DNA from: CAVVJA01 sp963779485
GTDB lineage: Bacteria > Actinomycetota > Actinomycetes > Mycobacteriales > Jatrophihabitantaceae
Direction: 5' to 3'
DNA: 64,000 nucleotides
Assembly (NCBI GenBank): GCA_963779485.1
Contig: CAVZYJ010000013.1
Coordinates: 248,001-312,000, forward strand
The position numbers and the translations under genes were made by a program. This document shows, in pieces, positions 1 through 9,700 of the stretch. Positions within the stretch are counted from its first letter, which is position 1. Each line of letters begins with the position of its first letter. The notes below the pieces were generated by a model that was not told the DNA's origin, made no database searches, and was given only the letters and a program-made list of their open reading frames with translations.

Positions 1-1102
1 GGGCACCGATCCGGCGGGCCAGGTCGGCCGCGTCCGACCGGGAGTGCTCCGACGAGTAGTCACTGGGCATAGACACGCCGAAGACGCGGTCACCGCCGAT
101 GGCGTCGGCCGCGATGGCGGCCACCACCGCCGAGTCGATCCCGCCCGACAGGCCGAGCACGACGGAGCGGAATCCGTTCTTGCGGACGTAGTCCCGCGTC
201 CCGGTCACCAGCGCTCCCCAGACCTCCGCCTCGTCGCTGATCCGGCCCGCGACCGGGCCGGTCGTCGTTGGGCGATCCGCCGCCGGCGGCGTGACCGTGT
301 CGTGGCGATGCACGGTCATCGGGAGTCCCGGGGAAGATGGCGGCGGGTCGGGGACCGCGGGCGGGAGCGCCAGGTCGATGAGGTAGAGATCCTCCACGTA
401 CTGCGGTGCGCGCAGCAGCACCGCGCCGTCGGCGCCGACGACCATGGAATCGCCGTCGAAGACCAGTTCGTCCTGGCCGCCGATCGTGTTCACGTAGGCG
501 ACGGTCGCTCTGGCCTCCCGGGCCCTCCGCCGCAGCAGCGGCAGCCGTACGTCGTCCTTGTTCCGCTCGTACGGTGAGGCGTTGATATTCACCACCAGGC
601 CGACGCCGGTGGCGCCGGCCACCATGAACGGGCCGCCTTCCTGCCACATGTCCTCGCAGATCGTGAGGGCGACGTCGACCCCGCGGTAGCGGACGATCTC
701 GAACCGCGACCCCGGGACGAAGTGGCGCGCCTCGTCGAAGACGCCATAGTTAGGCAGGTGGTACTTGAAGTAGGTCGCGACCACCGCGCCGCCCAGGCAG
801 AACGCGAGTGCATTGCGGGGTCCGGTGTCCTCGTCGACGTAGCCCATCACGACGCCGATGTCGCCGAGGCCGCTGGCGGCCAGATCGGCGGCCAGCTTCT
901 CCACGGTGGCGCGGGACGCTGCCCGGAACGACGAGCGGAAGACCAGATCCTCGGGCGGGTAACCAGTGACGGCAAGCTCGGGAAACAGGATCAGGTCGGC
1001 TCCGGCCGTCTGGGCCGCGGCAGCGCGGTCGAGGATGATGCCGGCGTTCCCGGCCAGGTCACCGACCGTGACGTCGACCTGCGCTAACGCAACTCGGAGC
1101 AC
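1..1102 (-). CDS. nadE: Glutamine-dependent NAD+ synthetase, 5' part (runs off the window)
   Basis: Makes NAD+ from nicotinate adenine dinucleotide, ATP and glutamine in the cytoplasm. Reading leftward, the N-terminal nitrilase-type glutaminase domain is visible with its Glu-Lys-Cys triad in LFPELAVTGYPPEDL, YFKYHLPNYGVFDE and LTICEDMW. The C-terminal synthetase domain begins with the ATP pyrophosphatase loop LSGGIDSAVVAAI and then leaves the window at base 1, so the C-terminal part is missing. The start is the GTG at 1102 (VLRVALAQVDVTVGD); an in-frame GTG at 1108 is possible. No ribosome binding site is obvious. The gene diverges from the L,D-transpeptidase pair, with a 360-base spacer that carries a hairpin repeat. 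Confidence 0.93.
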   Translation of the reverse strand, partial: MLRVALAQVDVTVGDLAGNAGIILDRAAAAQTAGADLILFPELAVTGYPPEDLVFRSSFRAASRATVEKLAADLAASGLGDIGVVMGYVDEDTGPRNALAFCLGGAVVATYFKYHLPNYGVFDEARHFVPGSRFEIVRYRGVDVALTICEDMWQEGGPFMVAGATGVGLVVNINASPYERNKDDVRLPLLRRRAREARATVAYVNTIGGQDELVFDGDSMVVGADGAVLLRAPQYVEDLYLIDLALPPAVPDPPPSSPGLPMTVHRHDTVTPPAADRPTTTGPVAGRISDEAEVWGALVTGTRDYVRKNGFRSVVLGLSGGIDSAVVAAIAADAIGGDRVFGVSMPSDYSSEHSRSDAADLARRIGA

Positions 1103-1180
1103 GGGCACAGCACCATTGTCCTGCCGTCGGCCTGCTCGTGGGCCGCCGCCCATCCGGGAACTCAGCCGCCCGCACCGCGA

Positions 1181-1220
1181 CATCAGCAGTCCGTGATCGC
1201 CCCATCAGCAGCCCGTGATC
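1181..1220. repeat. Tandem direct repeat, period 22
   Basis: An 18-base unit (CATCAGCAGTCCGTGATC) at 1181 recurs at 1203 with one mismatch. The second copy runs straight into the left arm of the hairpin repeat at 1215, so this may be a partial duplication of the repeat's flank. The rest of the gene-free stretch 1103-1465 shows no coding signal, only the presumed divergent promoters, which I cannot place with confidence. Confidence 0.6.
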
Positions 1221-1261
1221 TTGGACTTATGGTCGCTGGAAGGCAGCAAGTCCAAGATCAC
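1215..1261. repeat. Intergenic hairpin repeat family A, copy 1
   Basis: Perfect 14-bp inverted repeat: GTGATCTTGGACTT at 1215-1228 pairs with AAGTCCAAGATCAC at 1248-1261. The 19-base loop contains a second small hairpin (GCTG/CAGC). The same element recurs at 28004, 45835 and 61597. This copy lies between divergent genes (nadE and the L,D-transpeptidase), so it cannot simply be a terminator of either one. Confidence 0.9.
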
Positions 1262-1465
1262 GAGCGTCGGGGCTAAGCCGGCCGCTCGGGAACCGTGACA
1301 GGCAAGTATTTTCGGCCGGTATCCGTTAGGCCCCACGGCAGATCCTGTGCGTTTCCTCAGTGTGAGCCGATTGTGATGTGGCGTTGCGCCCAGAAGGCCG
1401 ATCGTATTGCGACAATAAGGCGGCCTGCGCCATCCGCGTGGGCCGTCGTGGCTTCGGAGGGCGCG

Positions 1466-2749
1466 GTGGCAGCGGGAGCTCGGTGGGTGGCGGCCGCCAC
1501 GGCCGCGGTCCTGACGCTCGCCGCCTGCACGTCGGCCTCCGGCCAGCGGGCAACGTCGTCGCACCCGACCACCACGTCCCCCGGGCCGGTCAGCTCGGCG
1601 ACGTCCTCCGGCCCCTCGGGCAGCTCGGCCAGCTCCGCACCGGCCCCACCGGCGACGGTCACCCTGACGCCCGCCTCCGGCGCCGCGGGCGTCAGCCCGA
1701 TCGCTCCGATCCGGGCGTCGGTCACCGGCGGCACGCTCACGTCGGTCACGCTCACCAACGACGAGGGAGCCAGCGTCATCGGCTCCATGACCGCTGATCG
1801 CACCTCGTGGACCGCGGCCCAGCCGCTCGGCTACGGCAAGAGCTACACGCTCACGGCGCACGCGACGGACGGGGCAGGGCGCGCCATCACCAAGACGGCG
1901 GCGTTCCAGACTCTCACGCCGGGCACCATGACGATGGCCTACATCAACACCGCCGCCGGGTATGCGCTCGATCCGGCCCGGGCCTACGGCATCGGCCAGG
2001 CGGTCAAGGTGCACTTCGATGAGCCGATCTCCAACAAGGCGGCCGCCGAGCGCGCCCTGTCGGTCAGCACTGTCCCGCCCCAGGTCGGAGGGTGGAACTG
2101 GTTCAGCGATCAGGACGTCCACTGGCGCCCGAAGGTGTACTTCACGCCGCACACGAAGGTCACCGTGACCGCGAAGATCTACGGCGTCCAGGTCGGACCG
2201 GGTCTGTACGGGCAAGCGGACACCAGCGTGTCCTTCCGGATCGGCGAGGCGCAGATCTCGCGGGTGAACGACTCCGACAAGATCATCCGGGTCTACCGGA
2301 ACGGCGTGCTGATGCGCCAGATGCCCACGTCGATGGGCAAGGGCGGCTACATCGCCGGCACGAACGGCCAGAAGATCTCGCTCTGGACCAACAGCGGTCC
2401 GCACATCGTCATCGACGCGGAGAAGAACATCAGGATGACGTCCGGGTCATTCGGCGTTCCGGACAATTCGCCCCAATCGTATTCGGTCGGTGTGCCGTAC
2501 GGGGTGCGCATTTCCCAGGGCGGCGAGTTCATCCACTGGGCCGACTGGTCGGTGTGGGCGCAAGGCAAGATCGACACGTCGCACGGCTGCTTGAACGTGT
2601 CGCCGGCCAATTCCGTGTGGTTCTACAGATTCTCCCAACCCGGCGACGTCGTCGACGTGGAAGGAACTCCGCAGCGGCTGCACGCCTGGGACTCGGGCGA
2701 CTGGACGGTGTCCTGGGCGACTTGGCAGGCCGGCAGCGCGCTGCGGTGA
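1466..2749 (+). CDS. L,D-transpeptidase lipoprotein (first of a tandem pair)
   Basis: Predicted periplasmic cell-wall enzyme that forms 3-3 cross-links in peptidoglycan. The GTG at 1466 is chosen because GGAGG sits five bases upstream and it gives a compact lipoprotein signal with lipobox LAAC. A Ser/Thr/Pro-rich linker follows, then a bacterial Ig-like domain (about residues 70-200) and a YkuD catalytic domain with the active-site motif SHGCLNVSPAN. The total of 427 residues fits actinobacterial LdtMt2-type enzymes. It shares architecture and the C-terminal pattern W-x-TW-x-AGSAL with the next gene, 79 bases downstream on the same strand, so the two are duplicates. The reading frame extends upstream to 1295, but that part lacks coding character. 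Confidence 0.88.
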   Translation: MAAGARWVAAATAAVLTLAACTSASGQRATSSHPTTTSPGPVSSATSSGPSGSSASSAPAPPATVTLTPASGAAGVSPIAPIRASVTGGTLTSVTLTNDEGASVIGSMTADRTSWTAAQPLGYGKSYTLTAHATDGAGRAITKTAAFQTLTPGTMTMAYINTAAGYALDPARAYGIGQAVKVHFDEPISNKAAAERALSVSTVPPQVGGWNWFSDQDVHWRPKVYFTPHTKVTVTAKIYGVQVGPGLYGQADTSVSFRIGEAQISRVNDSDKIIRVYRNGVLMRQMPTSMGKGGYIAGTNGQKISLWTNSGPHIVIDAEKNIRMTSGSFGVPDNSPQSYSVGVPYGVRISQGGEFIHWADWSVWAQGKIDTSHGCLNVSPANSVWFYRFSQPGDVVDVEGTPQRLHAWDSGDWTVSWATWQAGSALR

Positions 2750-2828
2750 ACGAGCACGAATGTGAGAACACGGTCAAGTAAGCGAGAATGAGGCAGGACG
2801 GGCCGGGCCAGAATCGCCCGGCAAGGGG

Positions 2829-4109
2829 GTGGATGTTCTGAACCGCATGCGTACGGTCGGCGCGGTCGTCACGATTATGGCGCTACTCGCTACGGCGTGC
2901 TCCCGCAAGGAGGACGAGGCCGCGTCACACCCGTCGGCGACGGATCGTCCAGCGACGGCCAGTTCGGCGCCGTCCTCGGACGCGCCTTCCACAACCACGG
3001 CGGCCCAGGCGACATCCCTGCAATTCACTCCCACGCCGGGATCGCAACGCGTCAACCCGACCGCACCGATCACGGTATCGACGTTCGCGGGGACCCTAAC
3101 GTCCGTGCAGCTTGTCAACCCGGACGGGAGGACGGTCTCGGGGACGATGGCGCCGGACCGGCTGACCTGGTCCGCGAACGAGGTCCTCGGATACGGCAAG
3201 ACCTACACCATGACGGCGACCGCGGCAGCCGGTGACGGCAAGTCGGTTAGCCGGAGCGGGAAGTTCACGACCGTGACCCCCGACAACATGACCATGCCCT
3301 ACATCACGACGACCGGAAACGACCCGATGCGTAACGGCGCGACCTACGGGGTGGGCATCGTCCCGGTCGTGCATTTCGACGAGGAGATCACCGACAGGGC
3401 CAGCGCCGAGAAGGCACTGGTGGTGACGACGTCGCCGCACGTCACCGGGTCCTGGAACTGGACCGACGATCAGACCGCGCACTGGCGCCCGCAATCGTTC
3501 TACCAGCCCGGCACCAAGGTGACCGTTGCCGCGAACGTCTACGGCGTGCAGGTGGGGCCCGGTCTCTACGGTGAGGCGGACGCCTCCGTCTCGTTCACGA
3601 TCGGTGCCAAGCATCTGTCGATCGCGGATGACCGCACCCACACGGTGAGTGTGTACTTCAACAACAAGCTGCAGCGGGTCATGCCGACCTCGATGGGCCG
3701 GGGCGGGAGCATCGACGTCAACGGTCAGACCATCTCCTTCTGGACCCAGAACGGCACCTACACGGTGATCGGCCAGGGCAATCCGGTGATCATGGACTCG
3801 TCGACCTACGGCCTGCCGGTGAACTCCAAGCTCGGGTATCGGGAGCCGATCTACTGGGCGACGCGGATCAGCACCGACGGCGTGTACCTGCACGAACTGG
3901 AAGCCACCGTCTGGGCTCAGGGGAACACCGACGTCTCCCACGGGTGCCTCAACCTCAACCACGACAACGCCTACTGGTACTACAAGACCGCCCAGATCGG
4001 TGACCCGGTCATCGTGAAGAACTCCGGCGGGACGCCCCTGCAGATCTGGCAGAACGGGGACTGGTCCCTTCCGTGGACCACCTGGGCGGCGGGCAGCGCG
4101 CTGCACTGA
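2829..4109 (+). CDS. L,D-transpeptidase lipoprotein (second of a tandem pair)
   Basis: Paralogue of the preceding gene with the same role in 3-3 peptidoglycan cross-linking. The N-terminus MRTVGAVVTIMALLATAC is a lipoprotein signal with lipobox ATAC. An Ig-like domain and then a YkuD domain follow, with catalytic motif SHGCLNLNHDN. The start is uncertain: GTG at 2829 directly follows AAGGGGG, and ATG at 2847 is 17 bases from it; either keeps the signal peptide. The protein is 426 residues from the GTG. Having two adjacent copies suggests dosage, or different partners or growth phases. It is transcribed in the same direction as the glutamine synthetase gene 64 bases downstream. Confidence 0.88.
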   Translation: MDVLNRMRTVGAVVTIMALLATACSRKEDEAASHPSATDRPATASSAPSSDAPSTTTAAQATSLQFTPTPGSQRVNPTAPITVSTFAGTLTSVQLVNPDGRTVSGTMAPDRLTWSANEVLGYGKTYTMTATAAAGDGKSVSRSGKFTTVTPDNMTMPYITTTGNDPMRNGATYGVGIVPVVHFDEEITDRASAEKALVVTTSPHVTGSWNWTDDQTAHWRPQSFYQPGTKVTVAANVYGVQVGPGLYGEADASVSFTIGAKHLSIADDRTHTVSVYFNNKLQRVMPTSMGRGGSIDVNGQTISFWTQNGTYTVIGQGNPVIMDSSTYGLPVNSKLGYREPIYWATRISTDGVYLHELEATVWAQGNTDVSHGCLNLNHDNAYWYYKTAQIGDPVIVKNSGGTPLQIWQNGDWSLPWTTWAAGSALH

Positions 4110-4173
4110 CGGACCCGGCCGGCCCGGCGCGAGTTAGCCTGCTCGCAAGAGAGCTACGCAAGACTGGAGTGGT

Positions 4174-5532
4174 ATGGATCGTCAACAGGAGTTTGTCCTG
4201 CACACCCTGGAGGAGCGGCAGATCCGCTTCGTCCGCCTGTGGTTCACCGACGTGCTCGGGACGCTCAAGTCCGTCGCCGTCGCTCCGGCGGAACTGGACG
4301 GCGCGTTCGAGGAGGGCATCGGCTTCGACGGCTCAGCCATTGAGGGATTCGCCCGGGCCAGTGAGAGCGACATGCTCGCCCGGCCCGACCCGGCGACGTT
4401 CCAGATCCTGCCCGAGCCCGAGGGCGCCCAGGCGGACTCGGCGCGCATGTTCTGTGACATCACCATGCCCGACGGCTCGCCGTCGTGGGCGGACCCGAGA
4501 TACGTGCTCCGCAGGGCATTGTCCAAGGCCGCCGAGCGCGGGTTCACCTTCTACACTCACCCCGAGATCGAGTTCTTCCTGCTGAAGAATCGGCCGTCGG
4601 ACGGCACCGAACCCGAGCCGATCGACACCAGCGGGTACTTCGACATGACGAGCCGCGCCAGCACGCACAACTTCCGGCGGAACTCCGTCACCGCGCTCGA
4701 GTCACTCGGCATCTCGGTCGAGTTCAGCCACCACGAGGTCGCTCCGGGCCAGCAGGAGATCGACCTGCGTTACGCCGACGCCCTCTCGACGGCGGACAAC
4801 ATCATGACCTTCCGGCACGTGATCAAGGAGGTGGCGCTCTCGCTCGGCACCCATGCCACCTTCATGCCCAAGCCGTTCCGGCATCGCCCGGGTAGCGGCA
4901 TGCATACGCACCTCTCGCTGTTCGAGGGCGACCGCAACGCCTTCCATGACCCGACTGACGCGCTCAACCTCTCGAAGACGGCCCGCGCGTTCATCGCCGG
5001 GCTGCTGCGGCACGCTCGCGAGATCACGGCGGTCACGAACCAGTGGGTCAACTCCTACAAGCGCCTGTACGGCTACGCGGCGCGCGGCGAGCTGGTCGAG
5101 GCGCCGACCTATGTCTGCTGGGGCCACGCCAACCGATCGGCGCTGGTCCGGGTGCCGATGTACAAGCCGAGCAAGGCCAACTCCACGCGCGTCGAGATGC
5201 GCTCGCTCGACTCGGCTTGCAACCCCTATCTCGCGTTCGCGGTGCTGCTCGCTGCTGGCCTGAAGGGCATCGAGGAGGGCTACGAGCTGCCGCCTGGGGC
5301 CGAGGACGACGTGTGGTCGCTGTCGGACGTCGAGCGACTCGCCCTCGGATACGACGAGCTCCCGCACAACCTGGCCGACGCGCTGCGGGCCATGGAGGAC
5401 TCGGAACTCGTCGCCGAAACCCTCGGCGAGCACGTATTCGACTTCTTCCTGCGCAACAAGCGCCACGAATGGAACGACTATCGGGCCGAAGTGACGCCGT
5501 TCGAGCTGAAGCGATACCTGCCGTTGCTCTAG
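4174..5532 (+). CDS. glnA2: Glutamine synthetase family protein, GlnA2 type
   Basis: Type I glutamine synthetase fold (glutamate + NH4+ + ATP to glutamine) of 452 residues. The N-terminus (MDRQQEFVLHTLEERQIRFV) and overall sequence resemble M. tuberculosis GlnA2. Visible motifs are GFDGSAIEGFA, the metal-binding region HHEVAPGQQEID and the ATP-binding KPFRHRPGSGMHTH. Where GlnA1 has the adenylylated tyrosine (LYELPP), this protein has a diverged stretch around EDDVWSLSDVE, so GlnE probably does not adenylylate it. In several actinobacteria such paralogues have weak or other ligase activity, so the substrate is not certain. It lies in the same block as glnE. Confidence 0.92.
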   Translation: MDRQQEFVLHTLEERQIRFVRLWFTDVLGTLKSVAVAPAELDGAFEEGIGFDGSAIEGFARASESDMLARPDPATFQILPEPEGAQADSARMFCDITMPDGSPSWADPRYVLRRALSKAAERGFTFYTHPEIEFFLLKNRPSDGTEPEPIDTSGYFDMTSRASTHNFRRNSVTALESLGISVEFSHHEVAPGQQEIDLRYADALSTADNIMTFRHVIKEVALSLGTHATFMPKPFRHRPGSGMHTHLSLFEGDRNAFHDPTDALNLSKTARAFIAGLLRHAREITAVTNQWVNSYKRLYGYAARGELVEAPTYVCWGHANRSALVRVPMYKPSKANSTRVEMRSLDSACNPYLAFAVLLAAGLKGIEEGYELPPGAEDDVWSLSDVERLALGYDELPHNLADALRAMEDSELVAETLGEHVFDFFLRNKRHEWNDYRAEVTPFELKRYLPLL

Positions 5533-5563
5533 CTCGTCGCTTCCGACGGGTCGCGACGAATGC

Positions 5564-5608
5564 ATGCCGTCGCGTGGCGCTCGTGGACCTGATGCCGTCG
5601 CGTGGCGC
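5564..5608. repeat. Short direct repeat, period 28
   Basis: ATGCCGTCGCGTGGCGC occurs exactly at 5564-5580 and again at 5592-5608, in the spacer between the glutamine synthetase and amidotransferase genes. The function is unknown and this may be a simple local duplication. Confidence 0.5.
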
Positions 5609-5766
5609 GCATCGGTGGTGCGGCTGGGCGCTTGCGGAGCTCTCACCTGTCCCACGCGTTTCATCGGTGCGCGGGTCGCGACGGTTTGGCGGGCCGCCGC
5701 TGCGGGGGTGGGCTGGGCGTGACTCGCCGGGCCCGGGGAACCAGTCGTCTCAGTAGGCTGGGTTCC

Positions 5767-6639
5767 GTGTCCGCGCCGCGAGTGCTGCTCATCGAGAACG
5801 ACGAGCGTGATCCGGTCGGACCGTTCGGAGAGTGGCTTCGCGCCGCTGGCCTACAGCTCGTCATGTGCCGTCCGTTCGCCGGTGATCCGGTGCCGCCCGA
5901 CCTGTCCGGCTACGCCGGGCTGATCGCCATGGGCGGCCGGGTGAGCGCCGATGCCGACGATCTGGCGCCCTGGCTGCCGGCCGAGCGGGCGTTGCTGGCG
6001 GAAGCCGTGGCCACCGAGGTGCCCACGCTGGGCGTGTGCCTCGGCCACCAGCTGCTGGCCCTGGCCACCGGCGGCCGGGTCGGCCACAATCCGCTCGGGC
6101 TGGAGATCGGCGCCCAGCTCATCGCCAAGCGGGGCGCGGCGGCGACCGATCCACTGTTCGGGCCGCTTCCGATCACGCCCGACGTCATCCAGTGGCACCG
6201 GGACGCCGTGCTCGAGCTGCCGCCCGGCGCCGTGCTCCTCGCGGCCTCACCGGGATGCGACGTGCAGGCGTTTCGAGTGGGCCGCCTCGCGTGGGGCATC
6301 CAGTTCCACATCGAAACCACGCCCGCCGGAGTGCGGCGCTGGGCGGCAGCGAACGCGGCCGAGATCGCCGACTACGACGTGCCGGCTCTCCTCGAGCGGG
6401 TCGACAAGGTCCAACCCGATCTCGCCGCGGTATGGCAGCCGTTCGCGGCCGCGTTCGCGGGAATCGTCCGTGACCCGGCCGCCGTGCGGGCGCCGCGCGG
6501 CGTGCGCCAGACGACAGCTGCGCCGATCACCGACCCGGCCGAGATTCGCGCCGCGCTCGCCGCCCAGATGCAGGCCGCTCACGACGCTCCCCACGCGGCG
6601 CTTCCGTGGCCGGAGCACACCGCACCCGACGCTCCATGA
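5767..6639 (+). CDS. Class I glutamine amidotransferase-like protein
   Basis: A triad-type amidotransferase domain that would release ammonia from glutamine. The nucleophile is in TLGVCLGHQLLALATGG, and the His-Glu pair is in WGIQFHIETTP. The GTG at 5767 is chosen because homologous sequence begins there (VSAPRVLLIENDERDPVG); upstream in-frame sequence is low-complexity. The protein is 290 residues. No synthetase partner domain is present, so it resembles stand-alone GuaA-N or gamma-glutamyl hydrolase type proteins. It sits between a glutamine synthetase and glnE, which suggests a role in glutamine or gamma-glutamyl compound turnover, but the substrate is unknown. Confidence 0.85.
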   Translation: MSAPRVLLIENDERDPVGPFGEWLRAAGLQLVMCRPFAGDPVPPDLSGYAGLIAMGGRVSADADDLAPWLPAERALLAEAVATEVPTLGVCLGHQLLALATGGRVGHNPLGLEIGAQLIAKRGAAATDPLFGPLPITPDVIQWHRDAVLELPPGAVLLAASPGCDVQAFRVGRLAWGIQFHIETTPAGVRRWAAANAAEIADYDVPALLERVDKVQPDLAAVWQPFAAAFAGIVRDPAAVRAPRGVRQTTAAPITDPAEIRAALAAQMQAAHDAPHAALPWPEHTAPDAP

Positions 6640-6702
6640 CCGTGCCGGCCCGCGGGCACCGACCACTGCGGTCCTGCTGTGACCTTCCACCCCACAAAAC
6701 CA

Positions 6703-6742
6703 CCCCACGAAATCGCTGCGCGATTTCGCAGGGACCCCGGAT
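6703..6742. repeat. Intergenic hairpin repeat family B, copy 1
   Basis: CGAAATCGC (6708-6716) and GCGATTTCG (6720-6728) form a perfect 9-bp stem with a TGC loop, flanked by CCCCA on the left and AGGGACCCC on the right. A decayed second unit (CACGATTTCGAGGGGG) follows at about 6748. The same palindrome occurs in opposite orientation at 58291-58322 between qcrA and qcrC. Confidence 0.75.
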
Positions 6743-6790
6743 CGCGGCACGATTTCGAGGGGGCCCCGGCCTCGTGATCGGTGCCCGCTC

Positions 6791-9700
6791 GTGAGTGTGG
6801 CCGACGACCGGGCGGATCGAGCTGCTCCTCCTCCCGGGCGGATGAACCAGCGACTGGCCCGGCTGGGATTTGTCGACCCGGACCGAGCGGCCGAGGTGCT
6901 GGCCGCGCCGCCGCTTTCCTGGTGGGACAGCGAGGCCAGCGCGCCGGCCGGACCGGGTGCCGCCGCGGTCGTCGCCGCTCTCGGCCGAACATCGGACCCA
7001 GATCTCGCGCTGAACGCCCTCGCCGACCTGGCCCGAGCCGTGGGTTCCGATGTCCAGCTGCTGCGCGCGGCGCTCGAGACGAGCGGCCAGGTCCGATCCC
7101 GCCTGATCAACCTGCTCGGTGCGTCGATCGAACTCGGCGCCCATCTGGTGGCCTATCCGGAGCACTGGCCCGTCGTGTTGAGCGGCGAGTACGACGCTGT
7201 CGGTGTCGCCCAACGCCTGGCCGACGCGGTCGGTGCGGATCTCACGAATCCGGTCACCGGCACAAGCGGGAGCCCGGCCCGACTGGGTGGCGCCGAGGCG
7301 GTGGCCCAGCTGCGGATTGCCTATCGACGCGAGCTGGCCGACATCGCGGGTCGCGACATGGCCGGCAACCTCAGCTTGCCGGCCGTCACCGAGGCATTGG
7401 CTGATCTGGCCGCACATACGCTGCAAACGGCGCTGGCGATCGCCGCCTACGACGTGCGGCCAGATGCCGCGCCCTGCCGGTTGGCGATCATCGCGATGGG
7501 CAAGGCCGGCGGTCGCGAGCTCAACTACGTGTCCGACGTGGACGTCATCTTCGTCGCCGAGGCCGCCGGTTCGGATGCCGAGACGACGGACGCTGGCACC
7601 GATGCTGCGTTAGATGTCGCGACGCGCCTGGCGGCAGCCACCATGCGGATCTGTCGGGCCGTCGCCTGGGAGGTCGACGCCAACCTGCGACCCGAAGGCA
7701 AGGACGGCCCGCTCGTGCGCACCCTGGCCAGCCATGCCGCCTACTATGAACGGTGGGCGAGCACCTGGGAGTTCCAGGCGCTGCTCAAGATGCGTCCGGT
7801 CGCGGGCGACCCGGAACTCGGGCAGCGCTACGTCCGGACCCTCGCTCCGATGGTCTGGTCGGCCGCCGAGCGCAAGAACTTCGTGGCCGATGTTCGAGCC
7901 ATGCGTCGACGGGTGCTGGCCAACGTCCCGCCGTCCATCGCCGCCCGCGAGATCAAACTCGGGCCCGGCGGGCTGCGTGATGTGGAGTTCGCCGTGCAGC
8001 TGCTGCAGCTCGTCCACGGCCGAGGCGACGAGACGCTCCGCGACGGCGGGACGCTTGCCGCGCTGGCCCGGCTGCGCGACGGCGGCTACGTCGGCCGGGA
8101 CGACGCGGTGAGCCTGGCCGACGCGTACTCCTTCCTCCGGGCGGTGGAGCACCGCTTGCAGCTGCGCCGGCTGCGGCGGACCCATCTCGTGCCCGAGCAG
8201 CCGGCCGAGTTGCAGCGGCTCGCCCGCGCGATGGGCTACCGGCCGGATGGTCGGGGCGACGCTCGAGAGGTCTTCGAGGCGGAATGGGCGCTACACGGGC
8301 GAGAGGTCCGCCGGCTGCACGAGAAGTTGTTCTACCGGCCGCTTCTGGAGGCTGTGGCCCGCGTTCCGAGCGAGGGGCTGCGTCTCACGCCGGTGGAGGC
8401 GCGGCGCCGGCTGGCGGCGCTCGGATTCGCCGATCCCGACCAAGCGCTTCGGCACATCGAGGCGTTGACGTCTGGACTGAGCCGCCGCGCAGTGCTGCAG
8501 CGGACCCTACTTCCGGTCATACTGAGCGACTTCGCCGACGCCCCGGACCCCGACGCCGGCCTGCTCGCCTACCGGCGGGTGTCCGACGAGCTCGGTGGCA
8601 CCCCCTGGTTCCTTCGGCTGCTGCGCGACGAGGGCCAGGTGGCCTCTCGGTTGGCGTACCTGCTCGGCACCAGCCGCTACGTCGCCGGCATGCTCGAACG
8701 GGCGCCCGAGGCCCTTCAGCTACTCGCCGACGATGCCGCCCTGACGCCGCGCCCCGAAGCCGAGCTGCGGGCAGTGATGGTGGACGCGGCCAACCGGCAG
8801 GACAGCGACGCCGAGGCGGTACAGGTGGTTCGCGGGCTGCGGCGCCAGGAGCTCCTGCGTACGGCCTTCGCGGATCTGCTCGGGCGGCTCACGGTCGCGG
8901 AAACGGGACTGGCCATCAGCCGGGTCACCGAGGCCACCCTGGACGCCGCACTGCACGTGGCGCGCCGATCGGTGGCCCGGGACCTCGACGCTGACGAGCT
9001 GCCGATCGACTTCGCCGTGATCGCGATGGGTCGCCTCGGCGGCTGCGAGACTGGCTACGGCTCCGACGCCGACGTGTTGTTCGTCTACGAGTCGCGCGAC
9101 CCGGATCTTCCCGACGAGGGCGCCGCGCGAATCGCGCACGACATCGCCGAGCGGCTCCGCAGCCTCCTCTCCGCGCCCACCAGCGACCCGCCGCTCGGCG
9201 TGGACGCCAACCTGCGTCCCGAGGGGCGCAGCGGCCCGCTCGTGCGGTCGCTCGCTTCCTACGCCGGGTACTACGCGCGGTGGTCGTCGGCGTGGGAAGC
9301 CCAAGCCCTGCTGCGCGCCCGATTCGCCGTCGGCGACGTGGGTCTCGGTGACCGGTTCACGGCGCTGATCGATCCGGTGCGCTACCCCGCCGCCGGGCTT
9401 CGGCTCGAAGACCGGGCCGAGATCCGTCGGCTGAAGAGCCGGGTCGACACCGAGCGGCTACCGCGTGGCGCGGACGCCTCGACGCACTTGAAGCTCGGCC
9501 GGGGCGGCCTGGCCGACATCGAGTGGACCGTACAGCTGCTGCAGTTGGCTCACGGGAGCGACATCGCGATGCTGCGTACTCCACGCACGCTGGACGCGCT
9601 GCGGGCCGCGAGCGATGCGGGCTTGCTGGATCCGGATGATTCCGATGCGCTCGACGAGGCGTGGCAGCTGGCGAGCCATGCCCGTAACGCGGTGATGCTG

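Noticed and set aside
1205..4106. Long minus-strand frames antisense to the two L,D-transpeptidase genes
   Set aside because: No domain or ribosome binding signal. The sense strand has lipoboxes and catalytic motifs.
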